A stretch of DNA of 64,000 bases, taken from Dryas octopetala (Eukaryota > Streptophyta > Magnoliopsida > Rosales > Rosaceae). The position numbers were made by a program, and so were the translations under genes. Position 1 is the stretch's first letter, and every line of letters begins with the position of its first letter. The notes beneath the pieces were generated by a model. The model did not search any database. It was not told the origin of the DNA and worked only from the letters and a program-made list of their open reading frames with translations. The stretch spans positions 17,710,621-17,774,620 of the forward strand of contig OY992840.1 in NCBI GenBank assembly GCA_963921425.1, in the 5' to 3' direction. This document shows positions 32,493 to 41,442 of this stretch, piece by piece.

Positions 32493-33953
32493 ATGACTGC
32501 CTCTTCAACATGCAGCACAGGAGTCCACATCTTGGTGTTCCCATACCCTGCACAAGGCCACATGATTCCCCTCCTCGACCTTACCCACCAACTCGCCAAA
32601 CGCGGTCTCTCCATCACCATCCTCCTCACCCCCAAAAACCTTCCTTTCCTCACCCCTCTTCTCTCTCACCCCACCATCCAAACCCTAGTCCTCCCTTTCC
32701 CCACCCACCCCTCCATCCCCGCCGGCTTTGAAAACGTCAAGGACCTCCCTGTCAACGCCTTCCGACCCTTTATGTGCGCCTTGGGTCAACTCCACGACCC
32801 TCTGCTCCGCTGGTTTCACTCCCACCCCAACCCCCCTGTCGCCATCGTCTCCGACATGTTCCTGGGTTGGACCCACCGCCTCGCTTCCCAACTCGGTATT
32901 CGCCGAATCCAATTCTCCCCCTCCGGCGCTTTCGGCCTCTCCGTCATTCACTCGCTCTGGCACCGCCTGCCCAAGCGAGACGACCCCAACGACCAAAACC
33001 ACGTCGTTTCGTTTCCGGAAGTTCCGAATTCTCCAAAATACCCCTGGTGGCAGCTCTCCCCCGTCTATCGTTCCTATGTCGAGGGAGACCCCGATTCGGA
33101 ATTCATCAAAGATGGGTACCATGCGAATCGGGCAAGTTGGGGACTCGTCGTTAACTCGTTCACTGAGTTGGAACGGGTTTCTTTGGAGCATCTGAGAAAG
33201 GACTTGGGTCACGATCGTGTGTGGGCCGTTGGACCATTGCTCCCTCCTGATGATGACCTTTCCGGGCCAACTCAAAGAGGTGGGTCCAGCTCAATCGCCG
33301 TAGATCACGTAAAGTCGTGGCTCGACGACTCAGACGATCACAAAGTGGTGTACGTGTGCTTCGGCAGTCAAGCGGTGTTGACCAACCAGCAAATGGAGGC
33401 GCTGGCGTTGGGGTTGGAGAAGAGTGGGGTCCGCTTTGTTTGGTCGGTGAAGGGTCCCACGAAGGGATACGTGGAGGAAGATTATGGGGCGCTCCCACCC
33501 GAGTTCGAGGAACGAGTGGCGGGGAGGGGTCTGGTGATTAAAGGGTGGGCCCCGCAGGTGTTTATTTTGAGACACCGAGCCGTGGGCGCGTTCGTGACTC
33601 ACTGCGGGTGGAACTCGGTTCTAGAATCGGTGGTGGCGGGGGTGCCGATGGTGGCTTGGCCGATGGGGGCTGACCAGTATAGTAATGCGACGTTGTTGGT
33701 GGAGCAGCTCAAAGTGGCGGTGAAGTTGTGCGAGGGTGCGGGAACCGTGCCTGACTCGGATGAGTTGGCGCAAGTACTGGCGGACTCAGTGAGTGGGAAC
33801 CGGGTGGAGAGGGAGCGAGCCGTGGAGTTGCGTAAAGCGGCACTTGAGGCCATTGGAGATGGTGGGACCTCGGTGCAGGACTTGGATCGTTTGGTGGATT
33901 GTCTGGCTGCACTACCGACAAGTAATTTCCAATCCATGCAAAATGGAAATTGA
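32493..33953 (+). CDS. UGT89B1: UDP-glycosyltransferase, UGT89 family
   Basis: A single-exon ORF of 486 residues, normal for plant family 1 UGTs. The N-terminal acceptor domain has FPYPAQGHMIPLLDL with the catalytic histidine at residue 23, and VSDMFLGWT with the partner aspartate near residue 122. The PSPG box spans residues 352-395, from WAPQ through HCGWNSVLE to a terminal ADQ; the final glutamine favours UDP-glucose. The segments DLPVNAFRPF, RSYVEGDPDSEFI, DRVWAVGPL and VVYVCFGSQAVLTNQQ resemble Arabidopsis UGT89B1, which glucosylates flavonols and benzoates in vitro. The real acceptor cannot be read from the sequence. ATG at 32493 was chosen over one 69 bases upstream because the shorter form starts close to the first beta strand as in the family. 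The coding region is GC-rich relative to its surroundings. Confidence 0.93.
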   Translation: MTASSTCSTGVHILVFPYPAQGHMIPLLDLTHQLAKRGLSITILLTPKNLPFLTPLLSHPTIQTLVLPFPTHPSIPAGFENVKDLPVNAFRPFMCALGQLHDPLLRWFHSHPNPPVAIVSDMFLGWTHRLASQLGIRRIQFSPSGAFGLSVIHSLWHRLPKRDDPNDQNHVVSFPEVPNSPKYPWWQLSPVYRSYVEGDPDSEFIKDGYHANRASWGLVVNSFTELERVSLEHLRKDLGHDRVWAVGPLLPPDDDLSGPTQRGGSSSIAVDHVKSWLDDSDDHKVVYVCFGSQAVLTNQQMEALALGLEKSGVRFVWSVKGPTKGYVEEDYGALPPEFEERVAGRGLVIKGWAPQVFILRHRAVGAFVTHCGWNSVLESVVAGVPMVAWPMGADQYSNATLLVEQLKVAVKLCEGAGTVPDSDELAQVLADSVSGNRVERERAVELRKAALEAIGDGGTSVQDLDRLVDCLAALPTSNFQSMQNGN

Positions 33954-34847
33954 AGGACAAATATATTGATTACAATAATCATAAGAATTATTGTAATTTT
34001 ATATTACAGGTGTTTTTCTTTATATTATTTTGGACAAGTATTAATGTATTATACTAGTAATGTTGGTGGCTTTTCCTTCTTTCATCAGCAATTAAAAACC
34101 TTTTCAATCAGTTATTAGACTAGTATTTCAGGGAATGTGAATTTGTGCAGCTTCAACTTGCAAGTTTGATACGTGAGAGAGATGAGTGTGGTCACGTATA
34201 TTTGTCACAATCACTTTCATGTTCGAGGTACATACATAGGCCCAATGGGTATCAATGTGGTCCATGTGAATGGAGATATTTACAGCTGGGCAAGCAAAGT
34301 GAGAGAGGTCGTTCAATGAAACAAATGTGCGTGTGTGTTTTTTTTTATCAAACAAATGTTAAGTATCTACCTGTATTATTGGTTATTTGAAGTAACCTAT
34401 GCGGCTATGCCTAATGAAATTGCCTAGCGACAATGGCACAATGCCAATTATCGGCTGGGCTTTCTTTATGCAATGAATTGAAGGCCCAATTAATGTACCA
34501 TTTAGCATAGCAAATTGGCCCAATTCCCCTCACTTAATCTCTGATTAAGCTGCTTCTTAATTACTTAAACATAATAAGGTATGACTTGTGAGATCCACTT
34601 TGTACTGTAATTCGATGATTGAAATCGTCTATTTTTAAAGTTTATATACAAAAATCATCTTTATAAAAAATTAAATAAATCAAAAATTGTTTAAGAATTT
34701 GATTAAAGGGCCATCATTATTAAAGGACTCATTACTGACTTGCAACAAGCTAGTCAAATTAAGAAAAGAAACGAGAGGTAGTGAATTAAACAGCTGCTTC
34801 TTCATGGAAAACATAACCATGCATGTCAGTCAAACTTCCGTTTGTAT
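33954..34847. other. UGT 3' flank and left flank of the copia insertion
   Basis: AT-rich, no gene recognised. The last bases before the LTR (CCGTTTGTAT) have no matching 5-bp duplicate after the right LTR. Confidence 0.5.
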
Positions 34848-35042
34848 TGAGGAAGAAGACTCTAAGTGATTGGCATCCCTTGAATGTAGGGATTTTATGT
34901 ATATGGGATAGAAAATATAGAGAATACGTTTCCTATTCTAAGTAGATGTGTTGAACAAGAATAGGGTTGCTATTGTATATAAGGATGTACTCTGTCTTTG
35001 TATTTGACATTATGGAAATCACTTTCAACCATAATTTTCACA
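34848..35042 (+). repeat. 5' LTR of the copia element
   Basis: Runs from TGAGGAAG to TTTTCACA and is the same length as the right copy. Contains TATATAAGG near 34976-34984, a probable TATA box for element transcription. Confidence 0.88.
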
Positions 35043-35054
35043 TGGTATCAGAGC
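35043..35054 (+). other. Primer-binding site (initiator tRNA-Met)
   Basis: TGGTATCAGAGC immediately after the LTR is the standard copia primer site. Confidence 0.9.
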
Positions 35055-35115
35055 AAATACGCTCTTGAGACCTGGAATTCTAAAAAAACCCTAGAGAAAC
35101 ACAAATCTTACCCCA

Positions 35116-36040
35116 ATGGCTGAAGAGGATGCATCCAAAGCCGTGATTCAATCCGAGTCACAGGGATCAAAGTCCAAAACGCCTTGGGAGAATTCGAATC
35201 ACCTACTCTGTATTCTTCCTTCGGATCAGCCAGGGACTGTCCTTGCTGAAATTTTGGAGGGAGATAACTATGTGACATGGGAGAGTTCGATGCAAATGGC
35301 TCTCGTGATTAAGAACAAGATGGGGTTCATTGATGGATCCCAAGAGAAACCAACTCACAACCCTCCCAAGCAGCTGCAATGGGAGAGATGCAACACACTG
35401 GTAAAATCTTGGCTTATAGCTGCGATGTCAAAGGAAATTTCAAAAAGTGTGATTCACTGCAAGACTGCCAAAGCTGTTTGGGATGAACTAAAGGAGAGAT
35501 TTGCTCAAGTCAATACAGTCTCTCTTTATGAACTGGAATCTTCCATATATACTTGTGAACAGGGAACGAGTTCCGTAACCACATTCTTTACGAAGCTTAA
35601 AGGCCTCTGGGATAAAAAGGAGGCGCTTTGTAAACTCCCAACTTGCACTTGTGATGCGAATGAAGCTGTGAAGAGTTATGTAGACACCCAGATGACATTG
35701 AAGTTTCTAATGGGTTTAAATGATAATTTTGCTAAAACCAGAAGCAACATCATAGGAATGGAGCCTTTTCCCAATTTAAACAAGGCATATTCTTTAGCAC
35801 TGCGACATGAGAAGCAACTGGAGGTATCAAGTACCAAGTCAACTGCTGCAACTGAGAGTGCTGCGTTTGCAGTCAAGAAGTCTGGACTCTGGAGGAGAAG
35901 GGAATCGGTTCACTCGAGAAGGCACAAGGGCAATAAGATGGTGTGAAAAGTGCAAAGTGGACAACCATGATACTCAATACTGTAGAGCGCATATAACGTG
36001 TACTTTCTGTGAAGGAACTGGTCATTCCTACAATTTTTGA
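35116..36040 (+). pseudogene. copia gag, frameshifted and truncated
   Basis: An open frame of 276 codons from ATG 35116 gives a typical UBN2/retrotrans-gag protein (GDNYVTWESSMQMAL, then KAVWDELKERF and a FLMGLNDNF segment). The frame changes between about 35870 and 35940, since the nucleocapsid part is read one base over. There the CCHC zinc knuckle begins as C-x2-C-x4-H-x4, but its last position is a TGA stop at 36038-36040, exactly where the final cysteine is expected. This is described only as a broken gene. Confidence 0.8.
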
Positions 36041-36058
36041 AGGCGGAGAAAGAAGCTG

Positions 36059-37456
36059 ATGGGGGAAACCCCAAATAATGGGAAGCGAGAAGGACAGAAC
36101 TCCAAGTCCAGGGCCAATTTCGTTGGTGAAGGAAAAGAAGGAGACATGACCGATTTTCCTCTTTCACAAGGGGAGTGTCAACAAATGATTGGGCTATTAA
36201 ACAAGATCAAGAATGGGGCTGGTAATTCCAATGACGGCAGACACCTATTGGAGATGCTGAATTCATCAACTTCTTCTTCCACAAATCTTGTCGGTAACAT
36301 TCCAAATTATGAGGAGATGTCAGGTACAATTTGTGCAGTTTCACAAAATAATAAGCAAGTAGTATGGATATTGGATAGTGGTGCCAGTGATCATGTGGTA
36401 TGCAATTTTGATTTACTCACCCATGCTAAAGCGGTGCATAACCGCAGCGTGCGTCTACCTAATAACACCAGGTTGCACGTGTCACATATTGGGACAGTTC
36501 GTTTTTCACCCAACTTCATACTCCACAACGTCCTATGTGTTCCCCTATTTTACTTGAATCTCATATCTGTGAGCAAGCTAGTATTGGATTCTTTTTACGT
36601 GACTATATTCATTCGACGAGTTTGTTTTGTACAGGACCTTCGCTCGGGCGCGGTGATTGGGACGGGAGCTGAACGGGAAGAGCTTTACTGTCTCACAATG
36701 CCTAAGGAAGGAACATGCAACGTCGTCCACACCAAACAACAAGAACCTTGGCATGAAAGATTGGGCCATCCCTCTCGCAAAGTTTCCTCGTAATTTCCCT
36801 TCTTGCATAATAAAGCTTGTGATTCAAGTCGTTGTTCAATTTGTCCTCTAGCCAAACAAACTCGCAATCCATTTCCTTTAAGTACTTCTATTAGTAATAG
36901 TTGTTTTGAACTAATTCATGTTGATATTTGGGGTCGGTACCATGTTTCCACTATTTCTGGTGCTAAGTATTTTCTCACTATAATTGATGATCACACAAGG
37001 TGCACTTGGGTTTACCTTATGCATAACAAATCAGAAGCTAGGCAGTTACTCATTTCTTTCATTTGCATGGTCGAAACACAATTTGATACCAAAGTTAAAA
37101 TTGTTAGGAGTGATAATGGTTCGGAATTTCAATGTGTTGATTTTTATTCTTCAAAGGGAATTTTGCATCAAACAAGTTGTGTTAACACACCACAACAAAA
37201 TGGTATTGCTGAACGCAAACATCGTCATCTTCTCAATGTAGCTCGAGCACTCCTCTTCCAATCCAATCTTCCTAAAGAATTTTGGGGTGATGCCATACTC
37301 ACTGCTGCCTATTTGATTAACCGTACCCCATCGTCCGTTTTACAAGGACAAACTCCATTCGAAAAACTTTTCCACAAATTAAGCACCCACTTATACCCAT
37401 TTGCGAGTTTTTGGATGTCGCTGTTTTGTTTCCTTTCATCCACTCAAATCGAGTAA
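36059..37456 (+). pseudogene. copia protease and integrase segment, interrupted
   Basis: The protease has the aspartic motif ILDSGASDH (about 36370). The pre-integrase zinc region starts near WHERLGHPS and, after a TAA stop at 36791-36793, continues in the same frame with CSICPLAKQTR. The integrase core follows with VDIWG, then DDHTRCTWVY, RSDNGSEF and the glutamate-bearing NGIAERKHR. Near 37385 the frame shifts by one base, and this frame then ends at 37456. Confidence 0.8.
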
Positions 37457-39665
37457 ATTTGACCCTCGGTCAAGGGAATGTATTTTTCTAGGATATCCTA
37501 GTAATCAAAAGGGGTACAAAGTCTACTGCATTGAAGAACAGAAAACACTAGTTTCTCGGGATGTCATATTTTTTGAGCATGAGTTTCCTAGTCCAACTCC
37601 AAGTCTATCTTCCGAATCAGTTCCACATAAGAATCCCCTTCGGTTTACTCCTCTTCCATTGCCCATCAGTTCCCACAATCTTCCTATTTGTGCGGACGAT
37701 GCTCCTGAGCCCACTCCTGATCCAACTCATCTCCTTTCTGCTGACATGCAAGCCGATCTCTCTACACCTTCTTCATCTACTCCACACGCACCCATCACTG
37801 CCAACACCCCATCACCAGACATCTCTCCATCAACAGTCATCTCTCCACATCCTCCTGCGCCACCACCAACTACTTCCGCTCCTGATCCGCCTCCCCGACG
37901 GTCCAGCCGCGCCACCACAGTACCCACTACGTTGCAGAACTTCCATATTGAGGCCAAGCTTCCTTCCCGCTCCCCATCGTCACCGTCTCCGAGCACCGAA
38001 GGTTCCTCTGGTACGCATCATTCTCTTGCTCAGGTTCTTTCATATGCACAGCTTTCACAGGATCATAGAAATTTTGTGGCTAACATTTCCCTTGTCAAAG
38101 AGCCTCACACTTATTCTCAGGCTGCCACTGACCCCAAATGGCGTGAGGCCATGAACAATGAGATTGCTGCTCTCCAACTCAACAAGACTTGGAGTATAGT
38201 TCCTCTTCCACCCAGGAAGAAAGCTATTGGATGTAAGTGGGTATACAAGGTGAAGTACAACCCTGATGGAACTGTTGAACGGTATAAAGCAAGACTCGTC
38301 GCGAAGGGCTATAGTCAAGTGGAAGGGATTGATTATCACGAGACATTTGCACCCGTCGCAAAATTGACTACAGTCCGGGTCCTTCTCAGCTTGGCTGCCA
38401 TGCAAAATTGGCATGTTCATCGACTAGACGTTAACAATGCTTTCCTGCAAGGTGATCTTTCTGAAGAAGTCTACATGGAAGTTCCTCCTGGTTTTGGACG
38501 AAAGGGGGAGAACCATGTCTGCCGTCTGCACAAGTCGCTGTATGGACTCAAGCAGGCTTCCCGCCAGTGGTTCTTGAAGCTTTCCGCTGCTCTTCACACC
38601 GGCAGCTTTCGTCAATCTTGGGCAGACTACTCTTTATTCGTCCGCAACCAGCAGGGAAGGTGTACAGTTTTATTAGTATATGTGGACGATGTGATTGTGG
38701 CAGGAAACAATTTAGAGGACTTGTTGAAGATAAAGCATTTTCTTGCAAAGTGCTTCAAGTTAAAGGACTTGGGCAAACTCCGATACTTCCTTGGCATAGA
38801 AGTGGCACGGTCGGACAGAGGGATGGTACTCAGCCAACGCAAATATGCATTGGAAATCCTAGAAGACTCTGGTTTCTTGGGAGCTAAGACTTCGAAAGCT
38901 CCTTTTGACCAAAATTTGCAACTGACACATGAAGAAGGAACTGAGCTTGCTGATGCGTCTCAATACCGTAGACTCGTGGGTAGGCTTATATACCTAACCA
39001 TAACCAGGCCCGACCTTGCATATTCGGTGCATGTCTTGAGTCAGTACATGCACAAACCTCGGAAGCCGCACCTTGAAGCTGCACACAAGGTGTTACGGTA
39101 TGTCAAGCATACTCCAGGGCAAGGAATTCTCTTGCCTTCCTATGGACAGTTGGAACTAGAAGCCTTTTGTGACGCTGATTGGGCACGTTGCAAAGATACT
39201 CGAAGATCCACCACGGGTTATTGCATTTTCTTTGGCAATTCTCTTGTTTCGTGGAAGTCAAAGAAGCAGAGCACGGTGTCTAGGTCCAGCGCTGAAGCAG
39301 AATACAGATCGATGGCCACCACAAGCTGTGAAGTAACTTGGCTTCGCAGCTTACTTCGAGACCTATATGTTCCACAGAGCAAACCCACCAGGTTATTTTG
39401 TGACAAAAAAGCAGCAATTCATATCTCATCAAATCCGGTTTTCCATGAGAGGACTAAACACATCGAAATTGATTGTCATGTTGTAAGAGAGAAGGTGCAA
39501 CGTGGAGTAATCAAAACGCAATACATTCGAAGCAGTGAGCAACCAGCAGATCTCTTCACCAAACCACTGGTTTTGAAACAGTTCAAAATGCTATTACGCA
39601 AGTTGGGTGTCATCAATATCCACTCCAACTTGAGGGGGAGTATTGAGGAAGAAGACTCTAAGTGA
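37401..39665 (+). CDS. copia reverse transcriptase and RNase H, open but detached
   Basis: An uninterrupted 754-codon frame starts at the end of integrase (VFGCRCFVS), passes a Pro/Ser-rich spacer, and enters reverse transcriptase at about 38130 (WREAMNNEIAAL, then GCKWVYKVKY). The catalytic YVDD motif is near 38680-38692. RNase H follows (FCDADWARCKDTRRSTTGY, then SSAEAEYRSM) and the frame ends inside the right LTR. Because upstream stops and shifts separate it from gag, it is unlikely to be translated as part of a complete polyprotein. Confidence 0.85.
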   Translation: MRVFGCRCFVSFHPLKSSKFDPRSRECIFLGYPSNQKGYKVYCIEEQKTLVSRDVIFFEHEFPSPTPSLSSESVPHKNPLRFTPLPLPISSHNLPICADDAPEPTPDPTHLLSADMQADLSTPSSSTPHAPITANTPSPDISPSTVISPHPPAPPPTTSAPDPPPRRSSRATTVPTTLQNFHIEAKLPSRSPSSPSPSTEGSSGTHHSLAQVLSYAQLSQDHRNFVANISLVKEPHTYSQAATDPKWREAMNNEIAALQLNKTWSIVPLPPRKKAIGCKWVYKVKYNPDGTVERYKARLVAKGYSQVEGIDYHETFAPVAKLTTVRVLLSLAAMQNWHVHRLDVNNAFLQGDLSEEVYMEVPPGFGRKGENHVCRLHKSLYGLKQASRQWFLKLSAALHTGSFRQSWADYSLFVRNQQGRCTVLLVYVDDVIVAGNNLEDLLKIKHFLAKCFKLKDLGKLRYFLGIEVARSDRGMVLSQRKYALEILEDSGFLGAKTSKAPFDQNLQLTHEEGTELADASQYRRLVGRLIYLTITRPDLAYSVHVLSQYMHKPRKPHLEAAHKVLRYVKHTPGQGILLPSYGQLELEAFCDADWARCKDTRRSTTGYCIFFGNSLVSWKSKKQSTVSRSSAEAEYRSMATTSCEVTWLRSLLRDLYVPQSKPTRLFCDKKAAIHISSNPVFHERTKHIEIDCHVVREKVQRGVIKTQYIRSSEQPADLFTKPLVLKQFKMLLRKLGVINIHSNLRGSIEEEDSK

Positions 39666-39838
39666 TTGGCATCCCTTGAATGTAGGGATTTTATGTATAT
39701 GGGATAGAAAATATAGAGAATACGTTTCCTATTCTAAGTAGATGTGTTGAACAAGAATAGGGTTGCTATTGTATATAAGGATGTACTCTGTCTTTGTATT
39801 TGACATTATGGAAATCACTTTCAACCATAATTTTCACA
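39644..39838 (+). repeat. 3' LTR of the copia element
   Basis: No difference from the left LTR could be found by eye across 195 bases. The sequence continues with GACTATTTG on the right. Confidence 0.88.
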
Positions 39839-40740
39839 GACTATTTGTCAAAAGCTCCTTTGCGATTGTTTAATGATGAGAACCTCTATCTGGAGGTCAC
39901 TGATTTTCGTAAGGCCTAGCTTGGGGCCTTTTGCTGGGGCCTTCAGTATATATTCGTATTTAATTTGCTAGTTGCTACCAATTGCAACAAGCAGCTGTAC
40001 GTAGACATGCTATAAGTCCATCAAGGATCCAACTCTAGCTTTCCCTCCCCAAATTAAAAAACCCAAAGAGTATTTTTGTCTCTTCCTGTTTGTGATTAAG
40101 GTATTGTTTGAGCCTATGCAGCACTCATTTATTATTCAATTTATCTGACTGAAGAGAAAATTAGTTAATTAACAAACACATTAATTGGGAGAGAACCTGA
40201 TATTTAATTTGTGTCCTTAATTAATTTGCAGCTGGATACTGCTGTCTCGCACTGTTGCCTGAAGCATAAATTTTCTTTCCCTGCAGCAGACATTCAAATA
40301 TAACCATTTTAACCCCCTTTCCCAAACTCTTCTTGGTTCCACTGCTATACATCTTTAATTAGATGTAATCATCAGAGGGGATTAATGAATTAATATCCCA
40401 TATATAGTCGTAATTAAAGAGCAATTCTCTTAATTACCATACCATACAAAATAATAAATTAATAATTAATGAAATCTTAATCTAGCAGTCGCACCTCAGA
40501 ATAAAAGTTCTCACAACATATATATTGAATCTCTATTAGTTCCGTACATACACAGTATGATACTCTCCAAACTTGTCTCTGTCAAAATGCTTACAAAACC
40601 ACAGACAGAAAATGCTAGCAAGCTATAAGAAACAGTACCTAAAAGAGAAGAAATGAAGAATCTAACAAAATTAATTTTCTTAATTTCTGTCCAAAATTAA
40701 GTAAAGTTAAATCACGCGGCCTCCATTGCACTACTAGCCG
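39839..40740. other. Spacer and 3' flank of the RGF precursor gene
   Basis: AT-rich with many TTAATTAA pieces; no gene recognised. The last part should contain the 3' untranslated region of the minus-strand peptide gene. Confidence 0.5.
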
Positions 40741-41442
40741 TCAGTTGTTCTTAGGTGGGTGAGGTTTTGGGACATGATAATCAGCATTGAAAGGTATAAA
40801 ACCAGCTCTTTTGACCTTCTTCGCGCGACGGTGATCACGAGGAGGCCCTGCATTTGATGATCTCAATCTTACTTTCAGATTTCTGTTGCCAACAGAATTA
40901 TGAGCAGAAGCAGCTGAAGTACTAATGATCTTTGGATATTGTCCTCCATTCATATTATTCAAGCCTTCCTCTTTTGCCTCTCCCAAAATCCTTTTAAACA
41001 TCATGGCTTTCCTCCCCCCAATTCCTGTATTTTCAACTTGTGCAGCCACAGCAGGAACACCACCATACAAATCCTGAAGATTAAAGTACAAGATTTTTGA
41101 TTTCTAATTAATTAGACACACACAATTGCACACACCATGTTGAGAGAGAAATCATGGATCGATCATATATATATGCATATATGGTACGTACCTTTTCAAC
41201 ATTTATAATGCTTTTTCTTGGTACTACATGAGTACTAGTTTCATCAGCAGCCTTCAGTAGTTTGTCCATAGCTATAAAAGATCAAGTTTTAAGAAAATTA
41301 TATTACTAACAATTTCATTAGTACAAAAGGAAAAGGAAAAGTAAAGCATGTACGTACCTCTTGTGTGTGCTCCATGTAGCAGAATGAGCACAATTTGAAG
41401 TAGTAGCAGAAAGGTATTGTTGAAGGTTAAAGACAGTGCCAT
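40741..41442 (-). CDS. RGF: RGF/GOLVEN (CLE-like) peptide hormone precursor
   Basis: Predicted 165 residues from three exons read leftwards: 41442-41358, 41271-41192, 41073-40741, with phases that agree. Residues 1 to about 26 form a secretion signal (MALSLTFNN, then a TFLLLLQIVLILL core). The variable middle ends in basic residues (RRAKKVKR). The last 13 residues, DYHVPKPHPPKNN (codons 40782-40744), fit the RGF pattern: DY for tyrosine sulfation by TPST, a hydroxylatable proline in the HPP core, and an NN end as in Arabidopsis RGF2 and RGF3. The mature peptide would be secreted and sensed by RGFR/RGI receptor kinases, controlling root meristem size or gravitropic growth. The split of the signal peptide and the hormone motif onto separate exons explains why the protein is not one open frame. 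Confidence 0.88.

Larger units (their letters stand above)
34848..39838 (+). mobile_element. Ty1/copia LTR retrotransposon with degenerate coding region
   Basis: Length is 4991 bp with 195-bp direct LTRs (34848-35042 and 39644-39838) that look identical base for base. The left LTR is followed directly by TGGTATCAGAGC, complementary to the 3' end of initiator tRNA-Met. The right LTR is preceded by a purine tract TGAGGGGGAG at 39631-39640. Gene order gag, protease, integrase, reverse transcriptase, RNase H defines copia. Four lesions break the frame (about 35.9 kb, 36038, 36791, about 37.38 kb). The bases GTAT precede both LTR copies, so the true LTR could be a few bases longer. No target-site duplication is evident. 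Confidence 0.92.

Noticed and set aside
32685..33275. 196-codon minus-strand frame and other frames inside the UGT gene
   Set aside because: GC-rich coding sequence leaves open shadows; the sense frame has all UGT motifs.
37561..38154. 197-codon plus-strand frame inside copia pol
   Set aside because: Shadow of the Pro/Ser-rich spacer before reverse transcriptase; composition is leucine and proline only.
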